Assembly (NCBI GenBank): GCA_010015805.1
Contig: ML978140.1
Coordinates: 1-64,000 of the forward strand
From: Rhizodiscina lignyota
Lineage: Eukaryota > Ascomycota > Dothideomycetes > Aulographales > Rhizodiscinaceae
Length of the DNA stretch: 64,000 nt
Reading direction: 5' to 3'
In this document: piece after piece, positions 1-11,404 of the stretch
Layout of the letters: every line of letters begins with the position of its first letter
How positions within the stretch are numbered: the stretch's first letter is position 1
The notes under the pieces: model-generated
What the model was told of the DNA's origin: nothing
The model's database searches: none
What the model saw: only the letters and a program-made list of their open reading frames with translations
Made by a program: the position numbers and the translations under genes

Positions 1-330
1 AGCCTTACTAACCTCAAATCGTCCTAACTATTTAAAAACAGGGGCGGTTACGGTCGTACTAATTACCTCTCCTACTACTACTGTCCCTACTACTACTAAT
101 CCTACCGCTACTATCTAAATCTGTCGACGCGATCGCCGTAAAAACCTCCTCTAACTTAAACCCTATAAATAGCCTTACTAACCTTAAATCGTACTATAAT
201 AACTCGCCTACCTCGCGCGGTAAATACCTATTAGATCGCCCCCTTCTCTCCTACTGCCGACACTCCCTACGCAACTAGCGCTGTCTCGAATTTATGCTCG
301 AAAACTACCCTAGAATCGCCTTGAATTCGC
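1..330 (-). pseudogene. Partial RIP-mutated relic of a telomere-linked-helicase-like gene (second copy)
   Basis: Minus-strand translation around 197-229 reads like the middle domain of fungal telomere-linked RecQ-type helicases (RYLPREVGELL followed by a DLRLV-like stretch), interrupted by stops. The same block, in diverged form, recurs at about 3453-3520 inside the larger relic. The shared DNA begins with AGCCTTACTAACC, seen at 1, 171 and 3456. Because this piece lies downstream of the other relic's C-terminus, it is best read as a second, head-to-tail copy truncated at one end and cut by the window edge. CpA/TpG depletion is as strong as in its neighbour. The family assignment is inferred from a short stretch. 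Confidence 0.45.
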
Positions 331-1131
331 CCGCTCAATCTGACAATTAATAAACAAACAAACGCCGCTACCCGAATCGAATCAACACCTTGCACGCGTT
401 GTTGCTCTCGAACCCGCCTACTATCTCCTTAAACCCTAACTACTTGACTAACGACCTCTTAAACCCCCCTAAATCGTTGTTATTGCTAACCTTAACATCT
501 ATATCCTTACCCCTCCTACCTTTATTGTTAAAAAACTCCCGCTCCTACCCCCTCTCCCCTCTTACCTACCCTTTAAACTCCTCCCCTTTTATGTACTATA
601 ACGCTACTACCGCCTTAATTAATACTCCTTTCCTATACTAGTACTAGAAAACCCCTTGCCTTCGCTACTTCTACCTGCTATTCGCCTTGTTTAACTCCTA
701 CGTCCTGTAAACCCCTTATAGCACCCTGTAACCCTAATAACCCGTAAACCTCTACTACTTAACGCCCTCCTTAACCTCCCTAACTACCTCTTTAAACATC
801 TCTACGTCGACCTCGCTTCCTACCCTTAAACACTCCTTAAACTCGTGCCCTGCGTACGCTCTATCGCCTATCGTATAACAATATATACAACCTACGCGCT
901 ACTCCTCTAATATATCCTCTAACTTCTACTCTATAATTATCTATTCTTGTTGTAATACCCTCTCGCCCTTTGCTCTAGCCCTACGCCTTGTTATCTCTCT
1001 ATTAAACTCTATCCTTAACTCTTGCCTTTCCCTCTTATCCCTACTTCTATTCCTACTATTATCGCTATTCTTATTAATAACCCTCTTTCTCCCTCTCCCT
1101 TTACTCTGCCTACTCTAGCTGTATATATACG

Positions 1132-1338
1132 CCTGCTATAATTCTACCTGCTGTAATTCCGCCTGCTGTAATCCCTCTGCCTACTATAATCCCTCTGCCT
1201 GCTATAATCCCTCTGCCTACTATAATCCCTTTACCTACTACAATCCCTCTGCCTGCTACAATCCCTCTACCTACTATAATCCCTCCTACTACTACAATCC
1301 CTTTGCCTGCTATAATCCCGTCTACTACTATAATCCCT
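1132..1338 (+). repeat. Minisatellite, 15-18 bp unit, about 12 copies
   Basis: The unit CCTACTATAATCCCTCTG (with CCTGCTATAATCCCTCTG variants) repeats in tandem, starting with two or three 15-bp forms and settling on 18 bp. On the minus strand the array stays open and encodes a hexapeptide repeat of the GI(I/V)(V/A)GR type in a 94-codon open stretch. It lies between the helicase motifs and the C-terminal Cys/His region of the relic, so it may be an internal coding minisatellite or an insertion. Confidence 0.85.
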
Positions 1339-2001
1339 CCCTCTGTAACTACCCTTCTCCCTTCTATAATCGCCTCCTGTAACACACGTTGCACGCCTCC
1401 TCTCCCTCCTTATACCCCTTCCTATCCCTCCTACCGTCTATTACCCTGTCTAATACCGCCCTCCTATACTAGCTATTGCCCTACGAATCTACAAACTCTA
1501 TTATATTATCCTCTATCCCCTACTAGCTCCTATCCTCCTATATAACCTCGCCCGTCCTCTAATTAACCTTAACCGCCTGTAATACAATCGACTCGCACGC
1601 CCTCTTATCCCTGCCCGCCCTACCGCTCTCCTACACAAAACTCCTTAACTTCTTTACCCTGCCTACGTATATAACTACCTTAATCGTTAGCGTATTAACC
1701 CCTAATCCTAACGCGTTTGTCGCTGTAAAAACCTACTCTATGCCTTCTTTTAATACTTGTAATAACTTCGCCTTTTCTTCTTTGCCGCCTACTGCTCTGT
1801 AGAAATACTTATACCCTAAAACCTTTGCTAACCTCTCCGTCTTCTTAACTGTATCGTAATACACTATAATCTAGCCTAGTATCACATACTACGCCCTCTT
1901 CTCCTCTACTAATCTAACTACCGTCTCCTCCTCTTCCGCCTAGCTATGAAAAATCACCTAGTATTTAATATTCTTCTTTATAGTCGGCGCCCTAAACTAA
2001 T

Positions 2002-2047
2002 ACTCTCTCTTTCCCTCTCCCTCTCCCTCTCCCTCTATACTCTCTCT
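2002..2047 (+). repeat. CT/CCCTCT microsatellite
   Basis: Polypyrimidine run made of CTCTCT and repeated CCCTCT units inside the helicase relic; simple low-complexity sequence. Confidence 0.8.
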
Positions 2048-5000
2048 TTTGCTACTACTACTACTCTCTCTATTACTACTACTATTACTCTCCCTACTAC
2101 CGCTACCGCTACTACTACCTCTCTTCTTACTATTACTACCGCCGAACCCTATTAATCTTTTAAACTCTGGCTCGTCTACTAGCGGTAATGTCGCCGTTAA
2201 AAATACTATCTGTGTCTCTACCCCGATTAACTCTCTTAACCGTAAAACCCGACTTCTCTACCCACCCCCCTCGCTCGAATCTAATACTATATAGCACTCG
2301 TTAATTACTACCCGATCTAACTAGCCTATTACCTTCTACTTATTTAAAAACTGGCTAAATACCGCGCCTACTACTAACTCCGGCGTTACGAACATAATTA
2401 ACGCCTACTTGTACGGCCTCGCGCTACTCTACTCTACGTACTCTATCCCCGCCGCCTTATATCTAGCCGCTATATCCTACCTTAATATAATTAACGGTAC
2501 TACTACTACTATTATGCCTGTGGAATAAAACGCTAGTAATATAAATAACAAACTTTTACCCTCTCCTATCGCTATAATCGCTACTACTAGGCTTCTCTAC
2601 TATATAATCGCCTTAATCGCCAGCTCCTACAACCCTTTAAACTCTGCGTCTAGCCCGACCAACTTCCGTAACTACTTCTTTATGTCTGTCTTCTATATTA
2701 CTACCTACTTCCCGAACTCTTCTTCCTCTACCTACTGCCTCCTATAGGCTACTACCAAACCCTGCTTAGCCGGCTCCTATAACGCCGATTCGAACATTAA
2801 AAACTTATACTACTCCTTACTAACCTTCTAAAACATAACCCGCTGCGCTATAGTATAGAATAGCGACTTATTAACGCCCCTACTATATATACCCTCCCCT
2901 ATCTACGTGCTATAGCCTGTCTACAAATGGAATCCGACCTCTCTCTAATTAAACCTGTTGACATGCTACCCCTCCCCCCCCTTGTCCTCTCCCTACTACC
3001 TACTATCCTTATCTCCTCTCGTAATAGCTTAGATAATAGCCTTGTTATTAATATACTGCCTGTAAATCGCCTTGCTACTATGCCTCTAACATATAATGTT
3101 TATCCTTACCCCTAAATATATTATACTAGCCTTTTAGATCGCCTTTCTAACCCTGTCTATATCCTAATACACCGTCTTTATCGACGGCGGCTACTATCTA
3201 TCCTCTCTATTATCCCTTTCTCCTCCTCCTCCTCCTCCTTACCGTCTTCTCCCTCTTATCTTTAGGCCCTACTACGCCTGTTCTAGCTTTAGCTCCTATA
3301 AAAACGGGCTGTAGCTGCTTCTACTACTACTAGCGATATTTCTACTATTATTGCCGGCGATATTGCTACTACTATCTCCTTCGACCTCTGCCGCCGCTGC
3401 TACCGCCGCTACTATTGATGCGACGGTAGAAACACTCTCTAACCTGTCCTAAAATAGCCTTACTAACTATAAATCGTATAATAATAACGACCCGACCTTA
3501 TGTAGCAAATACTAGTAGATTACCTTCTCCTTACCGCTAAACCCCACGCCCTTATAGTACTATACTACGTATACTACTATCCTATCCTCTACGAAAATGC
3601 CTCTACCCGCGCTATCCGCGCCGTTCTTATACTATACTATGACGATCTCTATGCCCCTAGCCGGCTGTCCTCCTGTTATATGTATTAATACTAATAAATC
3701 CTGCCTATGCGCGTCTAAATCCTTCTTGTACTACTAGATCCTATCTTTCTTCTATATAACTAGATCGCCGCTATTCTACTACCGCTACTACTACTACTAC
3801 TACTAGCTTCTATAGATTATATCGTGCGTAGCCTTAGCATCGACAAACTCCTCGCGCAACTGCCGCTCCCCTATGACTCTGTCCACCATCCACTTACTGC
3901 CGTCGACGCCGCCAAACGCCTCTCTGTTCCGCCCGTCGTCCACGAAACTCCACCCGACCCTCATCTCCGCCGCATTATCCACCATCTGGTCCATCTTCAC
4001 CGGCGGCAACCGCGTCGTCGTATCCGCGCTATTAGGCCGGCCCTTATCGTTAATATATAATAATAATAACCTCCTCTTAAACCTTAACTATAATATATAT
4101 ACTAACCCGTAGATTATCGCCTGTAAATCTAGTATGCTAAAACTAATGTAGCTGTATAATAACCTGTCGCTAACCTAATCTACTACTCTATCTGCTACTA
4201 TGCTATAATGCACCTTTAACCTATACGTCCTTAATATTAAAACCCAATTTATTAGCGTTAGCTTGCCGCTGAATGCGGTTAATATTATGAACCTATGTAC
4301 TATCTCCTACGCTAACTAGAAATAGGTCGGCGCCTTCTTTAATGCCTCTACCTAGCTAAAACCTTGCTCTTCCCTTATCTCTTTAATTACTACTTCCTTT
4401 ATTAACTTCGTGCGGTATAAAACTAACATCCTAGCAACTGTAATAACCGCTAACAATGCTCGCGTCGCCCTAGACAGCCCTTTCTACGCGTAATCCTTAT
4501 CTAACCCTAAAACCGCCAATCTGCTAACGATGCTATTTGTATATACGTCGTCTTGCATATTATAGTCTAATAATACGATTAAAAACTCTAATATCGCTGC
4601 TTCTACCTTACTATCTTCTTTATCTCCTTCCCTCTCTTCCTCTTCTTACTCCTACTCTTACTCCTACTCTTGCCCCCGCCTCTATGCCTTCTTACCCTAC
4701 TCCTCTTTATGCCTAATAGCCTGTCTAACCTGTATTAATGCTCTAACCTGTCTGCTAGTCAATTTGTATAGCGGTCTTTTCTACCTAATACTATTTTCTA
4801 CCTCTTCTCTTCTGTCCCTCCCTCCTTACCTTCTTCCCTCTTGCCTAGCCCTTTTAATCTCTATACGCATCTCCTTATCTAACCCTAAATCCCTTTCTAA
4901 ATCTTTCTTTAAATCCTCTTCTACTAGCCCTGTCGACGCGTCCCCTAACCTACTGTTACCGTCGCTACTACTACTACTCCTACTACTCCTCCTCCCCCTC

Positions 5001-6300
5001 CCCCCTTTTATCGCCTCTAGTAAACCCTATATCCTCTAAATATAACAAACTACCTTGTACTAAACCTTAGCGTACCTCTTAATCGTCTTGCCCTACTACC
5101 TCGCGTTTAATAGCTTCTTATTCGATGTCTCGCCTGTCTCTCTCCTATTTACATAACATGCAGCTGCAAAACCTACAACTTCTAGCTGTACTGCCTTTTA
5201 CGCCTCCTAAATAACTATTTGTACTATATTATATACCCTAACTAACTCCTACTCTCTTCTCGCATCTATTATACTACTACTTTCGCTATTACTTTCGCTG
5301 TTGCTTTCGCTATTACTACTTTTACTACTACTATTATCGCTACTATCGTTACTACTACTACTATTACTATTACTGTCGCTCTTATCTCTATCTACTAGTA
5401 TCTCCGCTATCTCGACTAACTACCTGTAGTTAAACCCCTCTAAATGCCTCGCCTATCCCGCCCTCCTTAACTACGTTTATAGTACGTATCTATTCATATT
5501 AGCCTAGACTATCGCCCTCTCCTCCTCGGCCTCTTGCTTTAACTACTTATCTACTGATATGAAAACCCTCTCTATCTACCGCCTCGTGACGCGCTATATC
5601 TATTTATTCCTATTAACTGTACTTTCTCTTTTATCTCCCTTACCCTTACCCCCTAGCCTTACTATTACCTTAAACAACTACTACTACCCTCCCGTCCTAA
5701 AAAACTGCTAGTAATATACGCCCGCTATCTATATCTCGTACTCTCGCGCCTCTATAATAGCTAACCTCGTCGCCCTACCGCGGCTACGCCTATTCGCCTA
5801 CCCGTACTCTCGCCTATAATACTTCTATATATCCTCCTACGTGCGGCGTATATGTCCGTACTCGTCGTACTAATAACTATCGTCCTATAACTATAAACTA
5901 GCTAATAGCGCTAACGTAGGCTCTAGATACCGGACCTCCTTACACGTGACTACGATATCTTCTACTACGATACTACTTACCTCTACTACAATCGCCCTAT
6001 ACACGTTTACTATTAACTCGCTCTTATACTTCTAGCTTAAATATAAACTTATACTACTCCTAATAACGGTATACCTGTACCTCCTGTAAATAATCGCCTT
6101 GTACTATAGTAAATACTTGAAATAATCGCTAAAACCTACTATCTCTCCCCTAATCTTTTAATCTCCCTCCCTTCTTAGTTCTACTATAGGTTCTTCCTTA
6201 ACTAACGACTAGGGCAACTATTAAATAGCCTTCTAAACTTAATAATACGTCTTATTATCTACTTAAATCCCTAATCTTCTCCCCCTTTTCTTATTTCGTA

Positions 6301-7590
6301 GCTTCGACGCTTTAGCCCCTAGCCGCGCTATACACGCACGCTTACCCGCCTGCCCTACTTAAAACACATAACTGCGAAACTACTTTCGTACTACGGAAAC
6401 AGGCGTATACTACCCTATTAACCTACTATATTCAACTATAGCTTACCTACCTTTAACTATAATATACTACCTACTATCCTACCTGCCTACTACGTCCGAC
6501 CGCGACTTGTTTTACTTACTACGTACTACGCTAAACTGCTAATCCTACTTAGATTACGTGACCGCGAACACGAAAACTCCTGTATACCGCGGACTACAGC
6601 TACAACGCAATAACGTACTATAACCCTAATAGTTCTAACTACATGGCTAGGTTAGGCGCGGCTAGAACTATATTTCTATACGCTTAAAACCCGCCTCTAG
6701 GCGCTACTTTGCTACTTTCTCGCAAATCGGGTTCGACTTTAAACCCTAAATCGGTCCGACCCCCTTCTTATCCTACTAGCGCTAAATTTGTTAGCAGGTT
6801 CAAATCAGTTCGACTCAAACTAGTCGTATAGTACGAGTTAGTACTAGTAAACGTGTTAGCCTAGCCGGTCCTACGTATCTAGGTACTCGTAAAGGCTAGG
6901 TCGTCTATACTAGTATCTGTTACCGCTAAGCAGTCCCGCATCTTTTCCGTAGCCTAATACTCCTCTTCCTTATATAGTAGTAGAACCCTTCTCTTACGGC
7001 GCGGCGAGCCGCTTACTACCTCTAGCGTAGGAGCGTATTAACTATCTACTACCGCCGCCGCTGCTACTACTACTATCTAGTATTCTTACGCGCCGTTCTA
7101 ACTCTAGCTCTATAGGCTTAGACTAGTACGGAGGTTATCGTGAAGCTAGGTCTTATAGCTGCCCTTTCGACCGTGCCCTTTCGCTAGGTAGCGCCGTACG
7201 AGGTCGAGGCTAGTAGACTAGTACTAGTAGTACTTGCAAGCCGCACTAGATTAGACGGCAAGGTGTAGGTACGGTATAAAGCCGTTAGGCCGGAGACTAA
7301 GCTTATTAGGATACGGTAGGTTTAGTAAGTTAATAAAGGTATTAAGGCCGCGGCGGGCTTCGGTAGGTACTTAGTACTTCTCCTAAAGGTGCTTAGACAC
7401 GGCCTTAGCGGACGGCTTAAGCGCGTACTTATACTCTATACAGATAACGACGCGCTTAGTTTAGTCTAGATATAGCCCTAATATAGTAAGCCTCCGGTCT
7501 TAGTCTGCGCTCGTAAGAGAGTCCTAGCGGCTAGATAGCTTAGTTTTGTCGACAAGGGCTTGAAAAATTATTCTTAAGAGATAATAAGCT

Positions 7591-7633
<43 letters not shown>

Positions 7634-8286
7634 TAAGCGAGCGAGCAAGCGTAAAAGAGATTAAAAAAGAGATTAGTACGATTAGATTAATAGTATAATA
7701 GTAGTTAAAGTAGTTATTATCAAGTGCGGACGGGCGCGTAGCGTACAGGCTATATAAGCCTAGATTTAGGGGGAGAGGGATTCGCGACGGGTTCCTAGAG
7801 GGTAGTAAATCGCGACACGATCCGTACGCGTAACATAGGGGGCAGGCGGGTGAAATTAGGAAGGCGACGCGTTCCTAGGTGTTAATAAGGGGGTAAAATA
7901 GGGCAAGTTGCGGGAAGGCGACGCGTTCTAGAGTAGAATACTTAAGTAAGTAGAGGATAAGCAATTAAAGAGAGGAGAGAGAGGATAGGAGATAAGTAGA
8001 TAGCTACTACTACTACTACTACTATACTCGTTATATAGGTATTATAATCTAAAATTAGATTAGAGCGCCTATTCCTACTACCCTACTCTATAAGTAGCGT
8101 AGTAGTAGTATCGTAGTAGTAGTAGTAGTAGTAACAGGTAATAGAAGAGGCTAAGAAATACTACGTTAAAATTAGAGAGGGAGGCGGAGGAGGGCGTAAA
8201 GTAGCTACTTACGCCTTTATTTCCGCTCTATTAACGCTATACGCGCGTACTAGCGAGACTTTACGCTCTACTATAGCGCTTATTAC
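6301..8286. other. RIP-mutated DNA with no assignable gene
   Basis: Strong CpA/TpG depletion continues, with frequent TAG and CTA trinucleotide runs (for example around 8002-8026 and 8100-8140). I see no open frame or recognisable domain. The G-poor plus strand of 1-6.3 kb gives way here to a more balanced and then purine-richer strand, suggesting a different sequence unit, possibly the 5-prime region of the helicase relic or another dead repeat. Confidence 0.6.
7592..7633 (+). repeat. GA microsatellite
   Basis: A (GA)n run of about 40 bp with one GAAAGA interruption, within RIP-mutated DNA. Confidence 0.9.
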
Positions 8287-8945
8287 GTAGGCGTTACAAT
8301 TTAGCGCTAGCCCTCTACCCTTCTACTTTATAAGCGGTAAAAGTAGCGCTAGGCGGTATAAGGCCTTAAATAGAGCGAGAATTAAAGGCGCGTATAGCTA
8401 CTCTATACCCTCCCCTACTCTTCTCTCTAATTATTATATAGTATATACTATCTCTCTCTCGCGTACGCGCGCGTAGCGAGCTATACTCTTAACCCTAGCT
8501 TATAGTCATATAGGCGTTATAATTTAGTACTAGACCTCTACCCTAAAAGTAGCGCTAGGTAGCGCGAGGCCTTAGATAGAGCGAGAATTAAAGGCGCGTA
8601 TAGCTACTCTATACCCTCCCCTACTCTTCTCTCTAATTATTATATAGTATATACTATCTCTCTCTCGCGTACGCGCGCGTAGCGAGCTATACTCTTAACC
8701 CTAGCTTATAGTCATATAGGCGTTATAATTTAGTACTAGACCTCTACCCTAAAAGTAGCGCTAGGTAGCGCGAGGCCTTAGATAGAGCGAGAATTAAAGG
8801 CGCGTATAGCTACTTTACGCCCTCCCCTACTCTTCTCTCTAATTATTATATAGTATATACTATCTCTCTCTTACGCGCGCGCGCGTAGTAAGCTATACTC
8901 TTGTCTTAACCCCTAGCTTATAGTTATATAGGTGTTACAATTTAC
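8287..8945 (+). repeat. 206-bp tandem satellite-like array, about 3.2 copies
   Basis: The word ATTAAAGGCGCGTATAGC recurs at about 8381, 8587 and 8793, a period of 206 bp. A partial unit (GGCGTTACAATTTAG onward) precedes the first full copy, and the last copy decays near 8945. The first two full copies are almost identical; the third has a few substitutions. Each unit carries an alternating purine-pyrimidine stretch rich in CGCG/GCGC. No coding potential is seen. The array is itself CpA/TpG depleted, consistent with RIP acting on a tandem repeat. Confidence 0.85.
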
Positions 8946-10250
8946 CCTCTACGCCTTACCCTCTCTACTAGCAACCTCTCTAACTTTGCTATACTTACTA
9001 TACTACTACGCTATAAGCTATTTAGTAAATAAGACCTACCCTCTACTACCTATACCTACTACTCGCCGTCCCGCTCTTTTTTTCCCCCTATTTAGGCCCG
9101 CTACGCGCCTAAGCCCTAACCCGAATCCGAGCTATAGAAGGTCGTATAAAGTACAATTACTACTATTAGAGCTTATACTAATTAGTTCCTATATAAGGGT
9201 AACTAGGTATAGCTTAGTAGTAGGAGTATAACGTTAACTTAAGTAGTTAACCTCTACGTACTAAGTAAAAGCTAGTCGAAAAGTAATGTGTATATATATT
9301 AAGATCTAGTATTTCTAGTTTGCTAATCGTCTAAAAGATTTCTAAAGAAGAAGAGTAAAAGCCTTCTTACTATAAGTAGCTTAGAGGTATTATTCTAAAG
9401 TGTAAACTAAGTTTATACTACTAAGAGTATACGTACTTTAGGTCCTTAAGACTATAACGCCTTACGTATAGCTACGCTAGTACCTATTCCTATTCTAGGG
9501 GTTTACTTAGAAGCTAGGTACTTATTCTTCTTTTAAATAGCTAGTACGTTAAAACATAAGTCGTAGTATTTAGTATTCAAAAAATCCTAATCCTATTCCT
9601 ATGCCTATATAAGATAGCTAGAGGTAAAAGAGCTTGCCTATAAATTTAAGAATAGTACTACCTACTATTATAGGTGTAAAATAGTAGCTAAGTAATTATA
9701 GGCAAAAGGTCTTATATTAACGTTAAGGTAGTATAAAGGTTATAATATATAGAAAGAGGCCTTAAAGTTATATCTCTTAGGTTACGTACTTAGCAAGTTC
9801 TATAAGGAATAGTAAGCTCCGTAATAAATCTATAACACTATACTACCTCTTTTATAAAATAAAGCTAAATTAGCGTAGTTTTAGATTAGGAATACGCTAA
9901 TATATTAGTAAGATTATTTAGTAAGGTAAAGCATAGACTACTTCTAGTAGAAGAGAATACTAGAGAAAACTATAGTTAAGACCTTAATTTTTTATAGTAA
10001 CTTTACCTAGACATAGCTTTATATAGTAGATTTACTATATATAAAAATATTTAAAGAGTCTAAGTAGAAAAGATAGAATAAAAGGGTTTTATAAGGGTAC
10101 TTAGGGCTAGGGTTATTCTAGTTCTAAGCTAGGGTCTTTCTAGCCTAGTTCTAGCCCTAGCTCTAGTACTTAGGCTAGGGTTGTTCTAACCCTAGGCCTA
10201 AGCCTTTCTAGCCTGTTTCTAAGTCTACGCCGAGCACTTCCTTACAGTTA
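8946..10250. other. RIP-mutated DNA, unassigned
   Basis: AT-richer than the preceding part and full of CTA/TAG words. A 99-codon open stretch at 8932-9231 has no recognisable features. No domain could be read in any frame. CpA/TpG frequency returns to normal between about 10,240 and 10,300, marking the edge of the RIP-affected block. Confidence 0.6.
10099..10202 (+). repeat. Short repeats with TAGGGTT/AACCCTA words and a stem-loop
   Basis: A roughly 21-bp word (ACTTAGG(G)CTAGGGTT) occurs at 10099 and 10168. The second copy forms an inverted repeat with AACCCTAGGCCTAAG: arms 10169-10182 and 10188-10202, loop GTTCT, one bulged base. The core CTAGGGTT/AACCCTAG (10175-10182 with 10188-10195) pairs perfectly. 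The words contain the telomere-like TTAGG(G) theme but no true (TTAGGG)n array is present. Confidence 0.7.
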
Positions 10251-10418
10251 ATTCCACGCAGAATATAATTAGGTGTTAGGTGCCTCTACATAACACCTTG
10301 CACCCTACTAAGGTCTTAATCCGTTATAGGCACTCTTACTTCGCGAAATTTATCCATCTAGCCGCTAACAACCTGTCTATAATTAGCGTGGAGCAAAGGT
10401 AGATTCCGAAAGGACATA

Positions 10419-11404
10419 CTATTCCAATTGGCAGATGAGTTCTCGGAAGTATGGACCAGAGCCTGCTGCCTCTCCATTTCCAGCTGATTTCGCCTTCTTT
10501 TGGGACACCCGGCACGGAGCCAACTCCAGACTCGTTACTTCGTCGTCCTCTTCATCTTTGACCGGGGCCGCGAGTTTTGGGGCCTTGCCCACCTTGCTAA
10601 CCTTGGTGCCGTCGCGGACGCGTGCATCGCGGTTTTTATCCGCTACTTTGTCTGGGAAAGGCTGCAGCTGGAAGCTTCTGAGATCGCCGTTGCAAGCCTC
10701 GTAAGAATCAAACACAGTTGCGACCCATTCGTTGATTGTAACGTCTGCCTCATGCTGTGATGCGCCCGACGCTTCTCTGAACCGCGAATCAAGGCCGTTT
10801 GGACCGGTTGTGAAAGGATCTGTTCCGTCTTACATGGGATGAAACAGTTTCTTTGTATCCTTTCTTGCGCTTCTCCGGCCTTTGTATCTCTCCACATCGG
10901 GACAATACCGCGCTGTCCCTTCGTAATGCAGCGGAACAAATCTGGGGCCTCTCAAAGTTTTGACCATCCATATCCAAATCTGCTCCGCCTTGTCATTCAA
11001 TATGTTGAGTTTGCCGCGGCGATGTAAAGTTTGCCCTTGACGTCCAAGAACCATATCTCGTTTGAAAGCAAAGGTATGTTAGGATCGGTATTGGTCCAGC
11101 GTTGGGCTTGTGGGACGTTATCATCGTCATCCTTAACCTTGCTTCGGTTAGTCTTGGTTTGCAGCGGCAAGGGGAGATACGAACGGTTCTGCTTCGCTTC
11201 TTTGGATCCGATGCGACTGAGTCTTCGCGCAGTCTTTTGGGTGGCATGTTGGGAGCTTTGCTTCGCTGCGGTTTGTAAGCGAAGCAAGAATTTCGTTGCT
11301 TCGCAGTCGTGAAATTGGACAAAACCAACTATTGTGAAAATGAGACTAATGAAAGAAGGATGAAGGAATTTGACGCTCGGGAGGTGTTGGCCTGCAGGCG
11401 CCAA
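10419..11404 (-). pseudogene. Broken coding-like stretch of unknown identity
   Basis: On the minus strand, 11404-10997 is open and ends in NEIWFLDVKGKLY. Another frame carries 11054-10830, ending KKLFHPM before a stop. The same frame then continues open from the stop to 10419 with an acidic, Lys-rich C-terminal half (VKDEEDDEVTSLE). None has a good ATG-to-stop structure; several nominal starts are GTG or TTG. I do not recognise the product. It may be a decayed gene, or chance open frames in a GC-balanced region. Unlike the block to the left, it is not RIP-mutated. Confidence 0.25.

Larger units (their letters stand above)
390..6300 (-). pseudogene. RIP-mutated relic of a RecQ-type (telomere-linked-helicase-like) DNA helicase gene
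   Basis: No frame is open, but motifs appear in the right order on the minus strand. About 5850-5774 reads as a zinc-finger-like YYRREYG stretch typical of DUF3505-type C2H2 regions. About 5473-5441 reads LRRAG...ARHL. About 3676-3645 reads GGQPARG(I)E, the middle-domain signature. About 3520-3480 reads YLLHKVGSLL. About 2566-2480 reads GEGKSLLF with VVVVPLI downstream, matching helicase motifs I and Ia. About 2304-2291 reads INECY where DECH is expected. About 860-700 resembles the Cys/His C-terminal region. Such helicases are usually multicopy and subtelomeric in fungi. Nearly every CpA/TpG has become TpA, so stops are very frequent and the gene is dead. Exact ends are unknown. The helicase identity is fairly secure; the telomere-linked subfamily is inferred. 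Confidence 0.6.

Noticed and set aside
390-641. 83-codon open frame on the plus strand in the RIP block
   Set aside because: Leu/Pro/Tyr-rich product typical of the pyrimidine-rich strand of RIP-mutated DNA; antisense to the helicase relic.
4764-5039. 91-codon plus-strand frame rich in Ser and Leu
   Set aside because: Low-complexity artefact of the CT-rich strand; no start context or domain.
10419-11404. Possible DNA transposase or intact host gene in the transition zone
   Set aside because: No transposase motif or terminal repeats seen; frames are broken, so it is listed only as an unidentified remnant.
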